Notes: generated by a model from the letters alone, not told the origin. A stretch of 64,000 nt of DNA from Albibacterium sp035514885 (GCF_035514885.1 NZ_DATJCH010000012.1:310001-374000), one strand, 5' to 3'. Shown: positions 8,050-17,693, numbered from the stretch's first letter. Program-made: numbers and translations.

Positions 8050-11000
8050 ATGAATAAAGAAGCGCAGTCAAACGGGTTATATCGTCCTGAATTTGAACAT
8101 GATGCATGTGGAGTTGGTTTCGTTGCACATGTAAAAGGAGAAAAATCGCATCAGCAAGTTATGGATGCATTGATAATGTTAGAAAATATGGAGCATCGCG
8201 GAGCTTGCGGATGTGATCCAGATAGTGGAGACGGAGCAGGTATTATGTTCCAAATCCCTCATCAATTTTTCTGGGAAGAATGTATCGCGTTAGACATCTT
8301 ATTAAAAGAACCGGGGCATTATGGTGTAGGTATGGCATTTTTGCCAAAAGCGGAAAAGGGCAATGATATTTGCAGGTCAATTATCGAAAAGGCAGCTCAA
8401 GACCGAGGTTTTAAATTCTTAGGATACCGTGATGTTCCTGTTAATTCCAGCGGTTTAGGTAAAACTGCATTAAGTGTAGAACCTGCAGTTGTTCAGTTTT
8501 TTGTAGAAAGACCATCAGAAATAAAAAACAACGAAGATTTTGAACGTAAGCTTTTCGTATTACGAAGATTAATTGTTCAGGAAATCAAAAAGACAGAGCA
8601 AGCAATTCAGGAGCAATTTTATGTTAGCTCCTTATCTTGTGAAACCATTGTATATAAAGGCCAATTAACAACTGCTCAAGTGCGTGATTATTATCCGGAT
8701 ATCAGCGATCCAAGAGTAGTTTCAGCATTCGGTTTAGTCCATTCACGCTTTTCAACTAATACTTTTCCTTCATGGAAGCTTGCACAACCTTTTCGTTTTG
8801 TAGCTCATAATGGAGAGATAAATACGTTAACAGGTAATTTAAACTGGTTTTATGCTCGCATGAGATCATTAGCATCTCCCTTTTTTACGAAAGAAGAGAT
8901 GGAGATACTTTTGCCAATCATTGATAAAGGTCAGTCAGATTCAGCCTGTTTAGATAACGTTGCAGAACTTTTAATGCATTGCGGGCGGACATTGCCACAC
9001 GTAATGTTAATGATGGTTCCGGAAGCTTGGGATGGAAACGATCAAATGGAGGCTAAGAAGAAAGCTTTTTATGAATTCCATGCAACTTTAATTGAACCTT
9101 GGGACGGACCGGCTGCTTTGTGTTTCACAAATGGTAAAATGATCGGTGCCATGTTAGATAGAAATGGTTTACGTCCTTTACGATATTCAATCACAAAAGA
9201 TGATCGCGTAATTGTTGCATCAGAAACAGGTGCACTACCTTTAGATGAGAAATTAGTTATCAAAAAGGGACGTTTACAGCCAGGAAAAATATTCTTGGTT
9301 GATATGGAAAAGGGAGAAGTTATTAGTGATGAAGAGGTTAAAAACGAACTTGCTAACCAACAACCTTATGGAGATTGGTTAAATCAATATAAAATCCGAT
9401 TAGACGACCTTGCAGAACCCCGTGTTACTTTTACCTATTTAGCAAAAGAGTCAGTTTTTCGGTACCAGCAAGCCTTTGGTTATTCAAGGGAAGATGTTGA
9501 GGATATTTTAACACCCATGGCTCTCGACGGAAAAGAACCAATCGGCTCCATGGGAACCGATGTGCCTTTGGCAGTCCTTTCTAGTCAGGCACAACATATA
9601 TCAAGCTATTTTAAACAATACTTTGCACAGGTAACTAATCCACCAATCGATCCTATCCGAGAAAAATTGGTAATGAGCCTCGCTACTTTTATCGGTAATG
9701 GGGGTAATATTATTGATGAGAATAAAATGCACTGCCACTGTGTGGCTTTAGAGCATCCTGTTCTAACAAGCAAAGAATTAGAGAAATTACGAAGTATTGA
9801 TACAGGTGTATTTCAAGCTAAAAGTTTACAAACTTACTTTAAAGCAGAAGATAAACCAGGAGCTTTACAAGCTGGACTAGATCGTTTGTGTAAATATGCA
9901 GAAGATGCTGTAAATGATGGATTTGAGGTTATTATCTTAAGTGATAGGGCAATTGATTCACAACATGCAGCCATTCCTTCATTATTAGCAGTATCTGCGG
10001 TTCACCACCATCTAATAAAAACCGGACATCGTGGTTCTGTAGGACTGGTAGTAGAGGCGGGAGATGTGTGGGAAGTTCATCATTTTGCTTGTTTATTAGC
10101 TTTTGGTGCTACAGCCATCAACCCTTATTTAGCGCTTGCGTCTATCCGTACTTTAAAAGAACAAGGAACTATAACTACTGAATTAACATGGCCTGAGCTT
10201 AGAAAGAACTATGTGAAATCAATCTGTGCTGGTTTGTTAAAGATATTCTCTAAAATGGGAATATCAACTTTACAATCTTATCACGGAGCGCAGTCTTTCG
10301 AGATATTAGGAATCAATAACGACGTAGTCGATAACTATTTCTGCGGCGCGGTATCAAGAATCGGAGGCTTGGGTCTAGATGAAATTGCAAAAGAAGTTAT
10401 CATTAAACATAGAAGAGGTTTTGCAAGTAGTAGTAGATCTACTAGCAATTTGCTGCCAGAAGGAGGACTCTATGCATGGAGAAAGAGGGGAGAATCTCAT
10501 TTATTTAACCCAGAAACGGTTCACTTGCTTCAAAGAGCCTGTCGTACAAACGATTTCGATGTTTACAGACAATATTCAGATTTAATAAGTAAACAAACAG
10601 ATAAATACTTTACACTGCGTAATGTTTTAGATTTTGCATACCATCGTCCTGCTGTACCTTTAGCAGAGGTTGAGCCTGCGGAAAATATTCTAAAACGTTT
10701 TGCAACCGGCGCTATGTCTTTTGGTTCCATATCACATGAAGCCCATAGTACTTTAGCCATAGCCATGAACAGAATTGGTGGAAAAAGTAATACCGGCGAA
10801 GGTGGAGAAGATGAAATTAGATATCAGCCTTTAGAGAATGGAGATTCCATGCGCTCTGCAATCAAACAGATTGCTTCAGCACGTTTTGGCGTTACTTCTT
10901 ATTATCTAAGTGAGGCAGATGAATTACAAATAAAAATGGCACAAGGTGCTAAACCTGGTGAAGGAGGACAATTACCCGGCCATAAAGTTGATGATTGGAT

Positions 11001-12573
11001 TGCCCGCGTTCGACATGCTACACCAGGAGTAGGATTGATTTCCCCTCCACCACACCATGATATTTATTCAATTGAAGATCTAAAACAATTGATATTTGAT
11101 TTGAAAAATGCGAATAGAGCATCTAGAATCAATGTTAAACTAGTATCTAAAGCAGGTGTTGGAACCATTGCTGCCGGAGTTGCAAAAGCGCATGCGGATG
11201 TTATTCTAATTGCAGGATATGATGGTGGTACAGGTGCCTCTCCAGTAAGTTCTATTAAACATGCAGGTTTGCCATGGGAGCTAGGACTGGCAGAAGCTCA
11301 TCAAACATTGGTTAAAAACCAATTAAGGAGCCGAGTTGTATTGCAAGCCGACGGACAAATGAAAACTGCCAGAGATATTGCAGTAGCCACACTTTTAGGT
11401 GCAGAAGAATGGGGAGTAGCAACTGCTGCTTTAGTAGCCGGAGGCTGTGTCATGATGCGTAAATGCCATTTAAATACTTGCCCGGTAGGTGTAGCAACGC
11501 AAGACCCTGAACTTCGTAAACTCTTTACCGGTAAGCCAGAAGATATTGTTAACCTGTTCTATTTCATTGCCGAAGAACTTCGTGAAATCATGGCTTCTTT
11601 AGGTTTCAGAACCATTAATGATATGGTGGGTAAAGCTCAATTCTTAAAGAGGAAAGAAAATATCCATCACTGGAAAATAGATCGTATAGATCTTTCAGAT
11701 ATTTTGCACGTAGCACATCTTCCAAATCCGAAATCTCTATATCATACTGAAGGTCAGGATCATGAAATGGATACTATTCTGGATTGGGAATTGTTAAAAT
11801 TAGCGGAAAACGCCTTAGAAACCAGAGAGCCTGTTTTTGGAAGCTTCAATCTAAAAAATACAGACCGTACTACAGGTACTTTATTGTCGAATGAAATATC
11901 TAAAAGATATAAGTCAGAAGGTTTACCTGATAATACCATTAATTATAAATTCAATGGTTATGCCGGACAAAGTTTTGGTGCTTTTGCAGCCAAGGGTTTA
12001 TCCTTTGAATTAGAAGGCGAGGCAAATGATTATGTTGGAAAAGGGCTTTCAGGTGCACAATTAACTATCTACCCTCGAAAAGAAAGTGATTACCAGGCAA
12101 GTGAGAATATAATTATCGGAAATGTAGCCTTATATGGTGCTACATCCGGAAGACTTTTCGCTCGCGGACAAGCTGGTGAGCGTTTCGCAGTAAGAAATTC
12201 AGGTGCAACGGCAGTAGTTGAAGGACTAGGTGATCATGGTTGCGAATACATGACAGGTGGCAGAGTTTTAGTGTTAGGAGAAACAGGAAGAAACTTTGCA
12301 GCTGGTATGAGTGGAGGTGTTGCGTGGGTCTTTGATACTGTTGGCACTTTTAGGTCCAAATGTAACCTCGAAATGGTTGATCTTGAAAAACTGGAAATCG
12401 AAGACGAAACACAAATAATATCCTTGCTTAAACAACATATACATCTTACCAACAGCGATATAGCAAATCATATCTTAAACAATTGGCAAGATAGCAAACC
12501 ATTCTTCGTAAAGGTGTTCCCGAAAGAATACAAACAAGCGTTAATGGCCAAATCACTTATTAACAATATTTAG
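8050..12573 (+). CDS. gltB: Glutamate synthase large subunit (GOGAT alpha)
   Basis: Makes glutamate from glutamine and 2-oxoglutarate. The N-terminal class II amidotransferase nucleophile is C20 (HDACGVGF), exposed after removal of a 19-residue propeptide. The order is amidotransferase (about 20-430), central domain (about 470-760), FMN/2-oxoglutarate synthase barrel (about 820-1200) with GEGGEDE and PGEGGQLPGHKV, then the GXGXG beta-helix (about 1260-1450). The 3Fe-4S cysteines are C1133, C1139 and C1144 (CVMMRKCHLNTC). 1507 aa, full length. gltD starts 11 bp downstream, so the subunits form an operon. Confidence 0.98.
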   Translation: MNKEAQSNGLYRPEFEHDACGVGFVAHVKGEKSHQQVMDALIMLENMEHRGACGCDPDSGDGAGIMFQIPHQFFWEECIALDILLKEPGHYGVGMAFLPKAEKGNDICRSIIEKAAQDRGFKFLGYRDVPVNSSGLGKTALSVEPAVVQFFVERPSEIKNNEDFERKLFVLRRLIVQEIKKTEQAIQEQFYVSSLSCETIVYKGQLTTAQVRDYYPDISDPRVVSAFGLVHSRFSTNTFPSWKLAQPFRFVAHNGEINTLTGNLNWFYARMRSLASPFFTKEEMEILLPIIDKGQSDSACLDNVAELLMHCGRTLPHVMLMMVPEAWDGNDQMEAKKKAFYEFHATLIEPWDGPAALCFTNGKMIGAMLDRNGLRPLRYSITKDDRVIVASETGALPLDEKLVIKKGRLQPGKIFLVDMEKGEVISDEEVKNELANQQPYGDWLNQYKIRLDDLAEPRVTFTYLAKESVFRYQQAFGYSREDVEDILTPMALDGKEPIGSMGTDVPLAVLSSQAQHISSYFKQYFAQVTNPPIDPIREKLVMSLATFIGNGGNIIDENKMHCHCVALEHPVLTSKELEKLRSIDTGVFQAKSLQTYFKAEDKPGALQAGLDRLCKYAEDAVNDGFEVIILSDRAIDSQHAAIPSLLAVSAVHHHLIKTGHRGSVGLVVEAGDVWEVHHFACLLAFGATAINPYLALASIRTLKEQGTITTELTWPELRKNYVKSICAGLLKIFSKMGISTLQSYHGAQSFEILGINNDVVDNYFCGAVSRIGGLGLDEIAKEVIIKHRRGFASSSRSTSNLLPEGGLYAWRKRGESHLFNPETVHLLQRACRTNDFDVYRQYSDLISKQTDKYFTLRNVLDFAYHRPAVPLAEVEPAENILKRFATGAMSFGSISHEAHSTLAIAMNRIGGKSNTGEGGEDEIRYQPLENGDSMRSAIKQIASARFGVTSYYLSEADELQIKMAQGAKPGEGGQLPGHKVDDWIARVRHATPGVGLISPPPHHDIYSIEDLKQLIFDLKNANRASRINVKLVSKAGVGTIAAGVAKAHADVILIAGYDGGTGASPVSSIKHAGLPWELGLAEAHQTLVKNQLRSRVVLQADGQMKTARDIAVATLLGAEEWGVATAALVAGGCVMMRKCHLNTCPVGVATQDPELRKLFTGKPEDIVNLFYFIAEELREIMASLGFRTINDMVGKAQFLKRKENIHHWKIDRIDLSDILHVAHLPNPKSLYHTEGQDHEMDTILDWELLKLAENALETREPVFGSFNLKNTDRTTGTLLSNEISKRYKSEGLPDNTINYKFNGYAGQSFGAFAAKGLSFELEGEANDYVGKGLSGAQLTIYPRKESDYQASENIIIGNVALYGATSGRLFARGQAGERFAVRNSGATAVVEGLGDHGCEYMTGGRVLVLGETGRNFAAGMSGGVAWVFDTVGTFRSKCNLEMVDLEKLEIEDETQIISLLKQHIHLTNSDIANHILNNWQDSKPFFVKVFPKEYKQALMAKSLINNI

Positions 12574-12584
12574 TACATAGAATA

Positions 12585-14048
12585 ATGGGAAAGATAACAG
12601 GGTTTAAGGAGTATGAAAGAAAATCTCCTCAAAAGGAATTAGTACCTGAAAGGTTAAAACATTCTAAAGAATTTGTTAAACCTTTTACAGACGAGGAATT
12701 AAATAAGGAAGCAGCCAGGTGTATGGATTGCGGTATCCCGTTTTGTCAGTCGGGTTGCCCGTTAGGAAATGTTATTCCTGATTTTAATGATGCTGTTTAT
12801 AAAGGTAAATTTGAAGAAGCTTACGATATCCTTTCTTCAACAAATAACTTTCCGGAATTTACCGGTAGAATTTGTCCGGCTCCATGTGAGTCAGCCTGCG
12901 TATTAGGCATTAACCGTTCACCGGTAAGCATAGAGTCTATTGAAAAACATATCGCTGAAATTGCTTACGCCAGAGGTTTTGCAAAAGCCCGTCCCGTTTT
13001 ATTCCCTACAGGCAAAACTATTGCCATTGTTGGCTCTGGTCCTGCAGGCTTAGCTGCTGCAGCTCAATTGAGTAAAGCTGGCCATCAGGTTACTGTATTT
13101 GAAAGAGATGATAAACCAGGAGGACTTCTTCGTTATGGAATTCCTGATTTTAAACTTGATAAATGGGTTATTGATCGTAAGCTGAAAATAATGGAAGAGG
13201 AAGGCGTTGTTTTCAAGTGCAATACTGAAGTCGGTATCGATGTTTCCTTAAAGGAATTAAAGCAATATGATGCTGTCGTTCTTGCTGGTGGCTCAACCAT
13301 TCCACGCGATTTGCCAAACAAAGGAAGAGAAGCCAAGGGTATTCATTTTGCGATGGATTTCTTAAAACAACAGAATAAGCGAGTAGGAGAGTCTCCGATT
13401 CTTAATGAAGAAATTTTAGCTACAGGAAAGAATGTAATCGTTATTGGTGGTGGTGATACCGGCTCAGATTGTGTCGGTACCTCTAATCGTCAGAAAGCTA
13501 AATCAGTTACGCAGTTTGAATTAATGTTTCAACCACCTGCTAACCGTACAGAAGCTATGCCTTGGCCAACCTACCCAATGTTGCTTAAAACTACTTCTTC
13601 TCATGAAGAGGGTTGCGAACGTTATTGGTCTATTAATACCAAGGAATTTATTGCCGATGAAAATGGCAACCTAAAAGGACTAAAGGTAGTTGATTTGGAA
13701 TGGGAAAAAGATCGTCATGGAAAACCAGTTAAATTTACAGAAGTAGAAGGTTCTGAAAGAGAACTACCTTGTGAACTGGTTCTTTTAGCAATGGGATTCC
13801 TTTCTCCACAACATTCCGGATTATTAGATCAACTCGGATTAGAATATGACCAACGTGGAAATGTTAAAGCTCAGGAAGGTGTTTATAGCACCAGCGTTGA
13901 TAAAGTATTTGTAGCTGGAGATATGCGCAGAGGACAATCTTTAGTAGTTTGGGCTATTTCTGAAGGCCGAGAATGTGCCAGAAAAGTAGACGAATTCTTG
14001 ATGGGTGTGTCTGAACTTGAATCGAAAAACGCTATCCCGGTACTCTAA
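12585..14048 (+). CDS. gltD: Glutamate synthase small subunit (GOGAT beta)
   Basis: NADPH-oxidising flavoprotein that feeds electrons to GltB through iron-sulfur clusters. Cluster cysteines are C46, C49, C54, C58 (CMDCGIPFCQSGC) and C97, C101, C105 (CPAPCESAC). The FAD site is GSGPAG (150-155) and the NADPH site GGGDTGSDC lies near residue 288. C-terminal VFVAGDMRRGQSLVVWAI is the second FAD motif. 487 aa, normal. Second gene of gltBD, followed by a terminator. Confidence 0.98.
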   Translation: MGKITGFKEYERKSPQKELVPERLKHSKEFVKPFTDEELNKEAARCMDCGIPFCQSGCPLGNVIPDFNDAVYKGKFEEAYDILSSTNNFPEFTGRICPAPCESACVLGINRSPVSIESIEKHIAEIAYARGFAKARPVLFPTGKTIAIVGSGPAGLAAAAQLSKAGHQVTVFERDDKPGGLLRYGIPDFKLDKWVIDRKLKIMEEEGVVFKCNTEVGIDVSLKELKQYDAVVLAGGSTIPRDLPNKGREAKGIHFAMDFLKQQNKRVGESPILNEEILATGKNVIVIGGGDTGSDCVGTSNRQKAKSVTQFELMFQPPANRTEAMPWPTYPMLLKTTSSHEEGCERYWSINTKEFIADENGNLKGLKVVDLEWEKDRHGKPVKFTEVEGSERELPCELVLLAMGFLSPQHSGLLDQLGLEYDQRGNVKAQEGVYSTSVDKVFVAGDMRRGQSLVVWAISEGRECARKVDEFLMGVSELESKNAIPVL

Positions 14049-14070
14049 ATAATAATTACTCCAAAGTATA

Positions 14071-14106
14071 AATCTATCCTGACTTAAAGCGGGATAGATT
14101 TTTTAT
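14071..14106 (+). terminator. Rho-independent terminator after gltD
   Basis: Nine-base perfect arms AATCTATCC (14071-14079) and GGATAGATT (14092-14100) with a 12-nt loop, followed by a T-rich run. It ends the gltBD operon 23 bp after the gltD stop. Confidence 0.8.
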
Positions 14107-14181
14107 TGCAGTATAGTGACGTATGATTGAATAAAAGACAAAAATATCTTTTATATCTTTATGCCGAAAATCAAAACGATT

Positions 14182-14934
14182 ATGGATAATAAAATACAAA
14201 CAGAAGAATTGGATGTCCGTGTACTTATTCCAATTGAAAGACATAAGAAATTAATACAGCTATTTAAAGAACTACCTGTTGGTGAGAGCTTCATTTTCAT
14301 CAACGATCATGATCCCATTCCACTTTATTACGAATTTCGATCTATTTATGGAGACGTCGTTGAGTGGGAATATCTCAATCGGGGAGGAAGAGAGTGGAAA
14401 GTGAAAGTCACCAGAACCGAAGCTTCTCAAGGGAGAGAGTTTACAGATATTTCAACCTTGCTTGACCTTCGGAAAGCCAATGAAAACGAATGGAAACAAA
14501 TCGTATTCCACCGTTATGGCATGATGGAGCAAGGTGATGTAATGGAAATCATTGCTTCAGAAGATCCCAAAGAAATCCACGGAATTTTTATAAATAAATT
14601 TGATGGACAACATTCTTGGATATATAAAAAGCAGGAACCTGATGAATACATCATTCATATCAAAAAAGAAGTTAAAAGCGGCTTAGGAGACGATGGTTTC
14701 TCAGTAGTCAACGAGTTTGACATACGTCCTTTCCCTCCAACAGAACGTCATGAAATGTTTTATAAAGCCTTTGCCGATATAAATCCCGGCGAAGCTTTCG
14801 AATTTATTAATGACCATGACCCATTGCCTCTTTATTATCAAATGGAAGCTGAAAGTAAAGACCCATTTAAATGGGAATACCTTATAAAAGGTCCTGATGA
14901 ATGGAAAGTAAGAGTTATTAAGACGAAAGAATAA
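14182..14934 (+). CDS. Protein of repeated DUF2249 domains
   Basis: Contains DUF2249 units. Unit 1 (about 10-78) and unit 3 (about 177-248) share the signature FxFINDHDPxPLYY (38-50 and 208-219), a KWEYL/EWEYL strand, and an EWKVKV/EWKVRV end. The middle segment (about 88-163) has the same length and a similar WIYKKQEPDEYIIHIKK end but lacks the HDP motif, so it looks like a degenerate third unit. Function is unknown; DUF2249 proteins often occur beside hemerythrin or nitrogen-oxide genes, and a hemerythrin gene lies 7 kb away. The ATG at 14182 is preferred because the alternative ATG at 14161 overlaps a TATCTTTA promoter-like box. No signal peptide. Confidence 0.8.
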   Translation: MDNKIQTEELDVRVLIPIERHKKLIQLFKELPVGESFIFINDHDPIPLYYEFRSIYGDVVEWEYLNRGGREWKVKVTRTEASQGREFTDISTLLDLRKANENEWKQIVFHRYGMMEQGDVMEIIASEDPKEIHGIFINKFDGQHSWIYKKQEPDEYIIHIKKEVKSGLGDDGFSVVNEFDIRPFPPTERHEMFYKAFADINPGEAFEFINDHDPLPLYYQMEAESKDPFKWEYLIKGPDEWKVRVIKTKE

Positions 14935-15008
14935 TCTTTATTAAATTATCATGAATTAAAGCTGTTGATTTCATCCTAGAGTAAACTCTATTCGATAAGT
15001 ATACAGCT

Positions 15009-15542
15009 TTAATTCCTATTCACGTTTATAATCCTCTTCAACCGTGGTCTATTATACCGCTGTAAAATTATTGGATAGAAGTTCAGGATTAGATTTAAAA
15101 TCAAAAGCCATAATGAATTTACAAACCCAAATTTTATTGCAACGAAGATATTCACTACCAATACGATCAGAAATACAACTAAATGACCAAATTCAGATTG
15201 CCTGGTTCCATGTTCTAATTGCAATAATGAATTGAGGCCTTTTTTAACAGGATTTGCCTTCTTATGCAGCTTTTCCCAACCAATCCAAACCAAGATTTTT
15301 CTAAAAAGAGTAACTCCCAAAGATGCATAAACTCTTCCTCCTTTTTCCCAATCTTTGATATCGTAATAGCTGGATGTTAATTTAGGTTTCATGGTCTGTG
15401 AGAATGAAAATACAGCTATCATCAGCATGAAATTTAAGATCCAGGCAAATAAAAAACTATCCATTCCTTTCCAAACCGATATAATATAAATCACAATTAA
15501 GGTGATTATTATAGAGAGAAATAAGGTTACATATTTAATCAT
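15009..15542 (-). CDS. Small integral membrane protein, function unknown
   Basis: 177 aa with about four hydrophobic segments: residues 4-22, 28-48, then after a polar loop (50-112) about 118-138 and 143-160. The loop carries ASLGVTLFRKILVWIGWEKL and NPVKKGLNSLLQLEHGTRQSE. The polar motif between membrane segments resembles small membrane proteins annotated as carotenoid glycoside acyltransferase-like (CrtO type), but I cannot establish this. Single gene between a convergent DUF2249 gene and a same-strand methyltransferase gene 43 bp upstream. Confidence 0.65.
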   Translation of the reverse strand: MIKYVTLFLSIIITLIVIYIISVWKGMDSFLFAWILNFMLMIAVFSFSQTMKPKLTSSYYDIKDWEKGGRVYASLGVTLFRKILVWIGWEKLHKKANPVKKGLNSLLQLEHGTRQSEFGHLVVFLIVLVVNIFVAIKFGFVNSLWLLILNLILNFYPIILQRYNRPRLKRIINVNRN

Positions 15543-15585
15543 GCTTCGAGTTTTGCAATAAATATAGAAATTGTCGATTAACTTT

Positions 15586-16191
15586 CTATCCCTTTTTTTT
15601 ACATTTTATTATGTAGAAAGGATAGTTCTCAACTACTTCTGTTATTTCAAATAGTCCTGCTTTAGCAAATTCTTCTTCTATTGATTTTCTGTCATAGAAG
15701 AAGATTCTTACGCCACCAAACATTTCATATCTATCCTTGCTAATGTAAGTTCCTTGCCTATAAGTTTTAGCTTCTTTTGTTATTGCCGTAAAAACCATCA
15801 AGCCGTTTTCGGTAAGTTGATTATAACAATCTTGGATTAGTTTTTCTCTTTCTTCTTTATTCAATAAATAAATCAATCCGTAACAGAATATTCCATCATA
15901 CAAATTATTGTCAAAAGGCATTTCGGTAACTGAACCATGATAAACTTTCAAGTCGTTTCCAAAGTGCTTTTGACCTAAATCGATCGCAGTTTGTGAGATT
16001 TCAATTCCTGTTACGATCATTCCGCTATCTTTGAAAATTTGAGCATTTCGTCCATAACCAATACCTGGAATAAGCATGGTTTTTACTTTGTTCTCTACGA
16101 AAAGGTCTTTTGTCAGAACAGCCGATTTTGCGGGCTTAAAACCCCACATTTCCTGTTTATCTTTAAATGCTTCTTCCCAAAAATCCGTCAT
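15586..16191 (-). CDS. Class I SAM-dependent methyltransferase
   Basis: 201 aa Rossmann-fold methyltransferase. Motif I is MLIPGIGYGRNAQIF (about 38-52), the acidic residue ending strand 2 is in TGIEISQTAI, and YDGIFCYGLIYLL is motif IV. The N-terminal DFWEEAFKDKQEMWGFKP resembles thiopurine or tellurite-resistance type methyltransferases, so a small-molecule substrate is likelier than a macromolecule. It starts 12 bp after the stop of the thioredoxin-reductase-like gene, so both are probably one operon under the divergent control region at 17161-17246. Confidence 0.85.
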   Translation of the reverse strand: MTDFWEEAFKDKQEMWGFKPAKSAVLTKDLFVENKVKTMLIPGIGYGRNAQIFKDSGMIVTGIEISQTAIDLGQKHFGNDLKVYHGSVTEMPFDNNLYDGIFCYGLIYLLNKEEREKLIQDCYNQLTENGLMVFTAITKEAKTYRQGTYISKDRYEMFGGVRIFFYDRKSIEEEFAKAGLFEITEVVENYPFYIIKCKKKG

Positions 16192-16203
16192 ATTAGCTTT
16201 GAT

Positions 16204-17112
16204 TTAAAACTCGTCAGCTGTAAGTAAGCCATTTACCATTCCTCCGGCCAAACTTCCACTATAAATTGCACTGGCAAGTGATCGCATCATAGCAGAGTTG
16301 TCGCCACAGGCAAAAACACCTTCAATGTTTGTTTTCTGAAAATTATCTACTTTAATATATCCATGTTCAGTCTGTTCACAACCTAGCGAGCTGGGAATGT
16401 CTGAATGTTGTTCAAATGAAATTGAAGCATAAGCAGCATCAAAAGGCATTTTTGTACCATCACTGAAAACTACATTTTGTATGTATCCGTTATTATGTTC
16501 TATCTCAGAAATTTTTGTTTCTATAACTTTTATTTTGTGTTCTCTTAATTTATCTATTTGTTCAGAATCGAAATCAGCTTTTCCATTTGTCAATATCGTT
16601 ACTTTATCTGTTAAATTTTTTATTAGTGGTGCAAGGTGAAAAGCTGCAGCCCCATTTGCTATAATTCCTGTATTCTGATTCCGATATTCATAACCGTGGC
16701 AATAAGGACAAGGAATAACCGAAATTCCCCAACATTCAGAAAATCCTTTTATATCAGGCATTACATCCTTTATACCTGTAGCAAAAATCAGTTTCTTCGT
16801 TGAAAATTTATCGTTGGCATCAGTTGTTATTTCGAAACCGTTTTCTGTTTTTGTACCACTGGTGGCAAGTCCTTTATAAAATTTTATGGTATCATATTTT
16901 TCAACTTGTTGTTTAGCAAGTGTTGAAACTTCTTTTGGTGTTTTTCCATCCTGCGTTAAGAAATTATGCGAATGTGGCGTTTGTCTATTGCAAGGAAGAC
17001 CACCATCAATTATCAAAACTTTACGCAATGAACGGCCTAACGACATTGCTGCTGATAATCCTGCGTAGCTCCCACCTATGATAATAGCTTCAAAATATTT
17101 ACTGTCTTTCAT
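16204..17112 (-). CDS. Thioredoxin-reductase-like FAD/NAD(P)H oxidoreductase
   Basis: 302 aa flavoprotein. The FAD loop is GGSYAG (13-18), a redox pair C135/C138 sits in IPCPYCHGYE, and the second FAD motif GVFACGDNSAMM is near residue 266. It differs from the true TrxB at 34352 by a one-residue longer, non-canonical first loop and a GYE after the CxxC. Such proteins occur as stand-alone reductases of unknown disulfide substrate. It is divergent from a Fur-family regulator with a palindrome between them, suggesting regulation by metal or redox state (inference). Confidence 0.85.
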   Translation of the reverse strand: MKDSKYFEAIIIGGSYAGLSAAMSLGRSLRKVLIIDGGLPCNRQTPHSHNFLTQDGKTPKEVSTLAKQQVEKYDTIKFYKGLATSGTKTENGFEITTDANDKFSTKKLIFATGIKDVMPDIKGFSECWGISVIPCPYCHGYEYRNQNTGIIANGAAAFHLAPLIKNLTDKVTILTNGKADFDSEQIDKLREHKIKVIETKISEIEHNNGYIQNVVFSDGTKMPFDAAYASISFEQHSDIPSSLGCEQTEHGYIKVDNFQKTNIEGVFACGDNSAMMRSLASAIYSGSLAGGMVNGLLTADEF

Positions 17113-17160
17113 ATTGATTATATTTTATGTTTCTCTTTTAATTATCTATAAAACTTCCTG

Positions 17161-17168
17161 CAAATATA
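17161..17168 (-). promoter_or_regulatory. -7 promoter element of the oxidoreductase gene
   Basis: Minus strand TATATTTG, perfect TAnnTTTG, 48 bp before the ATG at 17112. It faces the Fur-family promoter with a palindrome between the two. Confidence 0.5.
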
Positions 17169-17196
17169 AAAGTTTTTTCTTTATGGCGACTGTGTC

Positions 17197-17211
17197 GCAT
17201 TAGTTTAATGC
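17197..17211. promoter_or_regulatory. Palindromic operator candidate between divergent genes
   Basis: GCATTA-GTT-TAATGC, perfect six-base arms with a 3-bp spacer. Flanking copies of TGTCGCA lie on both sides (around 17194 and 17217). It sits between the -7 box of the oxidoreductase operon and the -33 element of the Fur-like gene, where a Fur-family dimer could repress both. Binding is inferred, not shown. Confidence 0.5.
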
Positions 17212-17214
17212 AAT

Positions 17215-17246
17215 TTTGTCGCAGTAATATTATTTGACTATTTTTG
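17215..17246 (+). promoter_or_regulatory. Promoter of the Fur-family regulator gene
   Basis: TTTG at 17215-17218, a 20-bp spacer, then TATTTTTG at 17239-17246. This fits the Bacteroidota TTTG/TAnnTTTG promoter. The ATG begins only 4 nt after the box, so the mRNA is probably leaderless. Confidence 0.6.
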
Positions 17247-17250
17247 CAGT

Positions 17251-17628
17251 ATGATGAGGCGAAGAAATACCGCAACAAAAGAGGCTGTTATGGCTGTATT
17301 GACAAACAGTGGAAGGGCAATGAGCCAGGATGCTATAATGAAGCAAATGGATGTCGACGCTAACAGAGCTACTATTTACCGGATATTAAACCGTTTTTGT
17401 GAAGATGAAGTAGTTCATAAGATAGTTGCTGATGATGGAAAACAGTATTTTGCTGTCTGCGTTAAATGTGATGATGTGACTGTTCCTAGAGATCATTTTC
17501 ATTTTCGCTGTACAAAATGTGAGACTATTGAGTGTCTGCCTGCAAATGTTGAGTATTCAGTTCCTGAAAAATATACAGTTCAGCAAATGAACTGTATCCT
17601 TATTGGTATTTGTAAAGATTGTTCTTAA
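17251..17628 (+). CDS. Fur-family transcriptional regulator
   Basis: 125 aa with an N-terminal winged helix (AMSQDAIMKQM, NRATIYRILNRF) and a C-terminal metal/dimer domain. The metal motif is DHFHFRCTKCETIECL with H82 and H84; C87/C90 pair with C121/C124 (CKDC) as the structural zinc site. An additional CVKC (70-73) is present. It resembles the short Fur/PerR/Zur relatives of Bacteroidota; the sensed metal cannot be read off. A promoter box ends 4 nt before the ATG and an operator-like palindrome lies 40 bp upstream, so self-regulation is likely. Confidence 0.88.
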   Translation: MMRRRNTATKEAVMAVLTNSGRAMSQDAIMKQMDVDANRATIYRILNRFCEDEVVHKIVADDGKQYFAVCVKCDDVTVPRDHFHFRCTKCETIECLPANVEYSVPEKYTVQQMNCILIGICKDCS

Positions 17629-17693
17629 ACAACTTAGCCGAACCATTGCTCATACTGACGCAATAATTCGGCTAGTTTGTGGAGTAAACCTAT

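Noticed and set aside
8050..14048. Several 60-80 residue ORFs antisense to gltB and gltD
   Set aside because: Shadows of a strongly coding frame; no ribosome site, promoter or conserved motif.
16204..17112. Possibility that this is a second true thioredoxin reductase
   Set aside because: The FAD loop and CxxC context (CPYCHGYE) differ from TrxB, which is already present at 34352; it is called only as TrxR-like.
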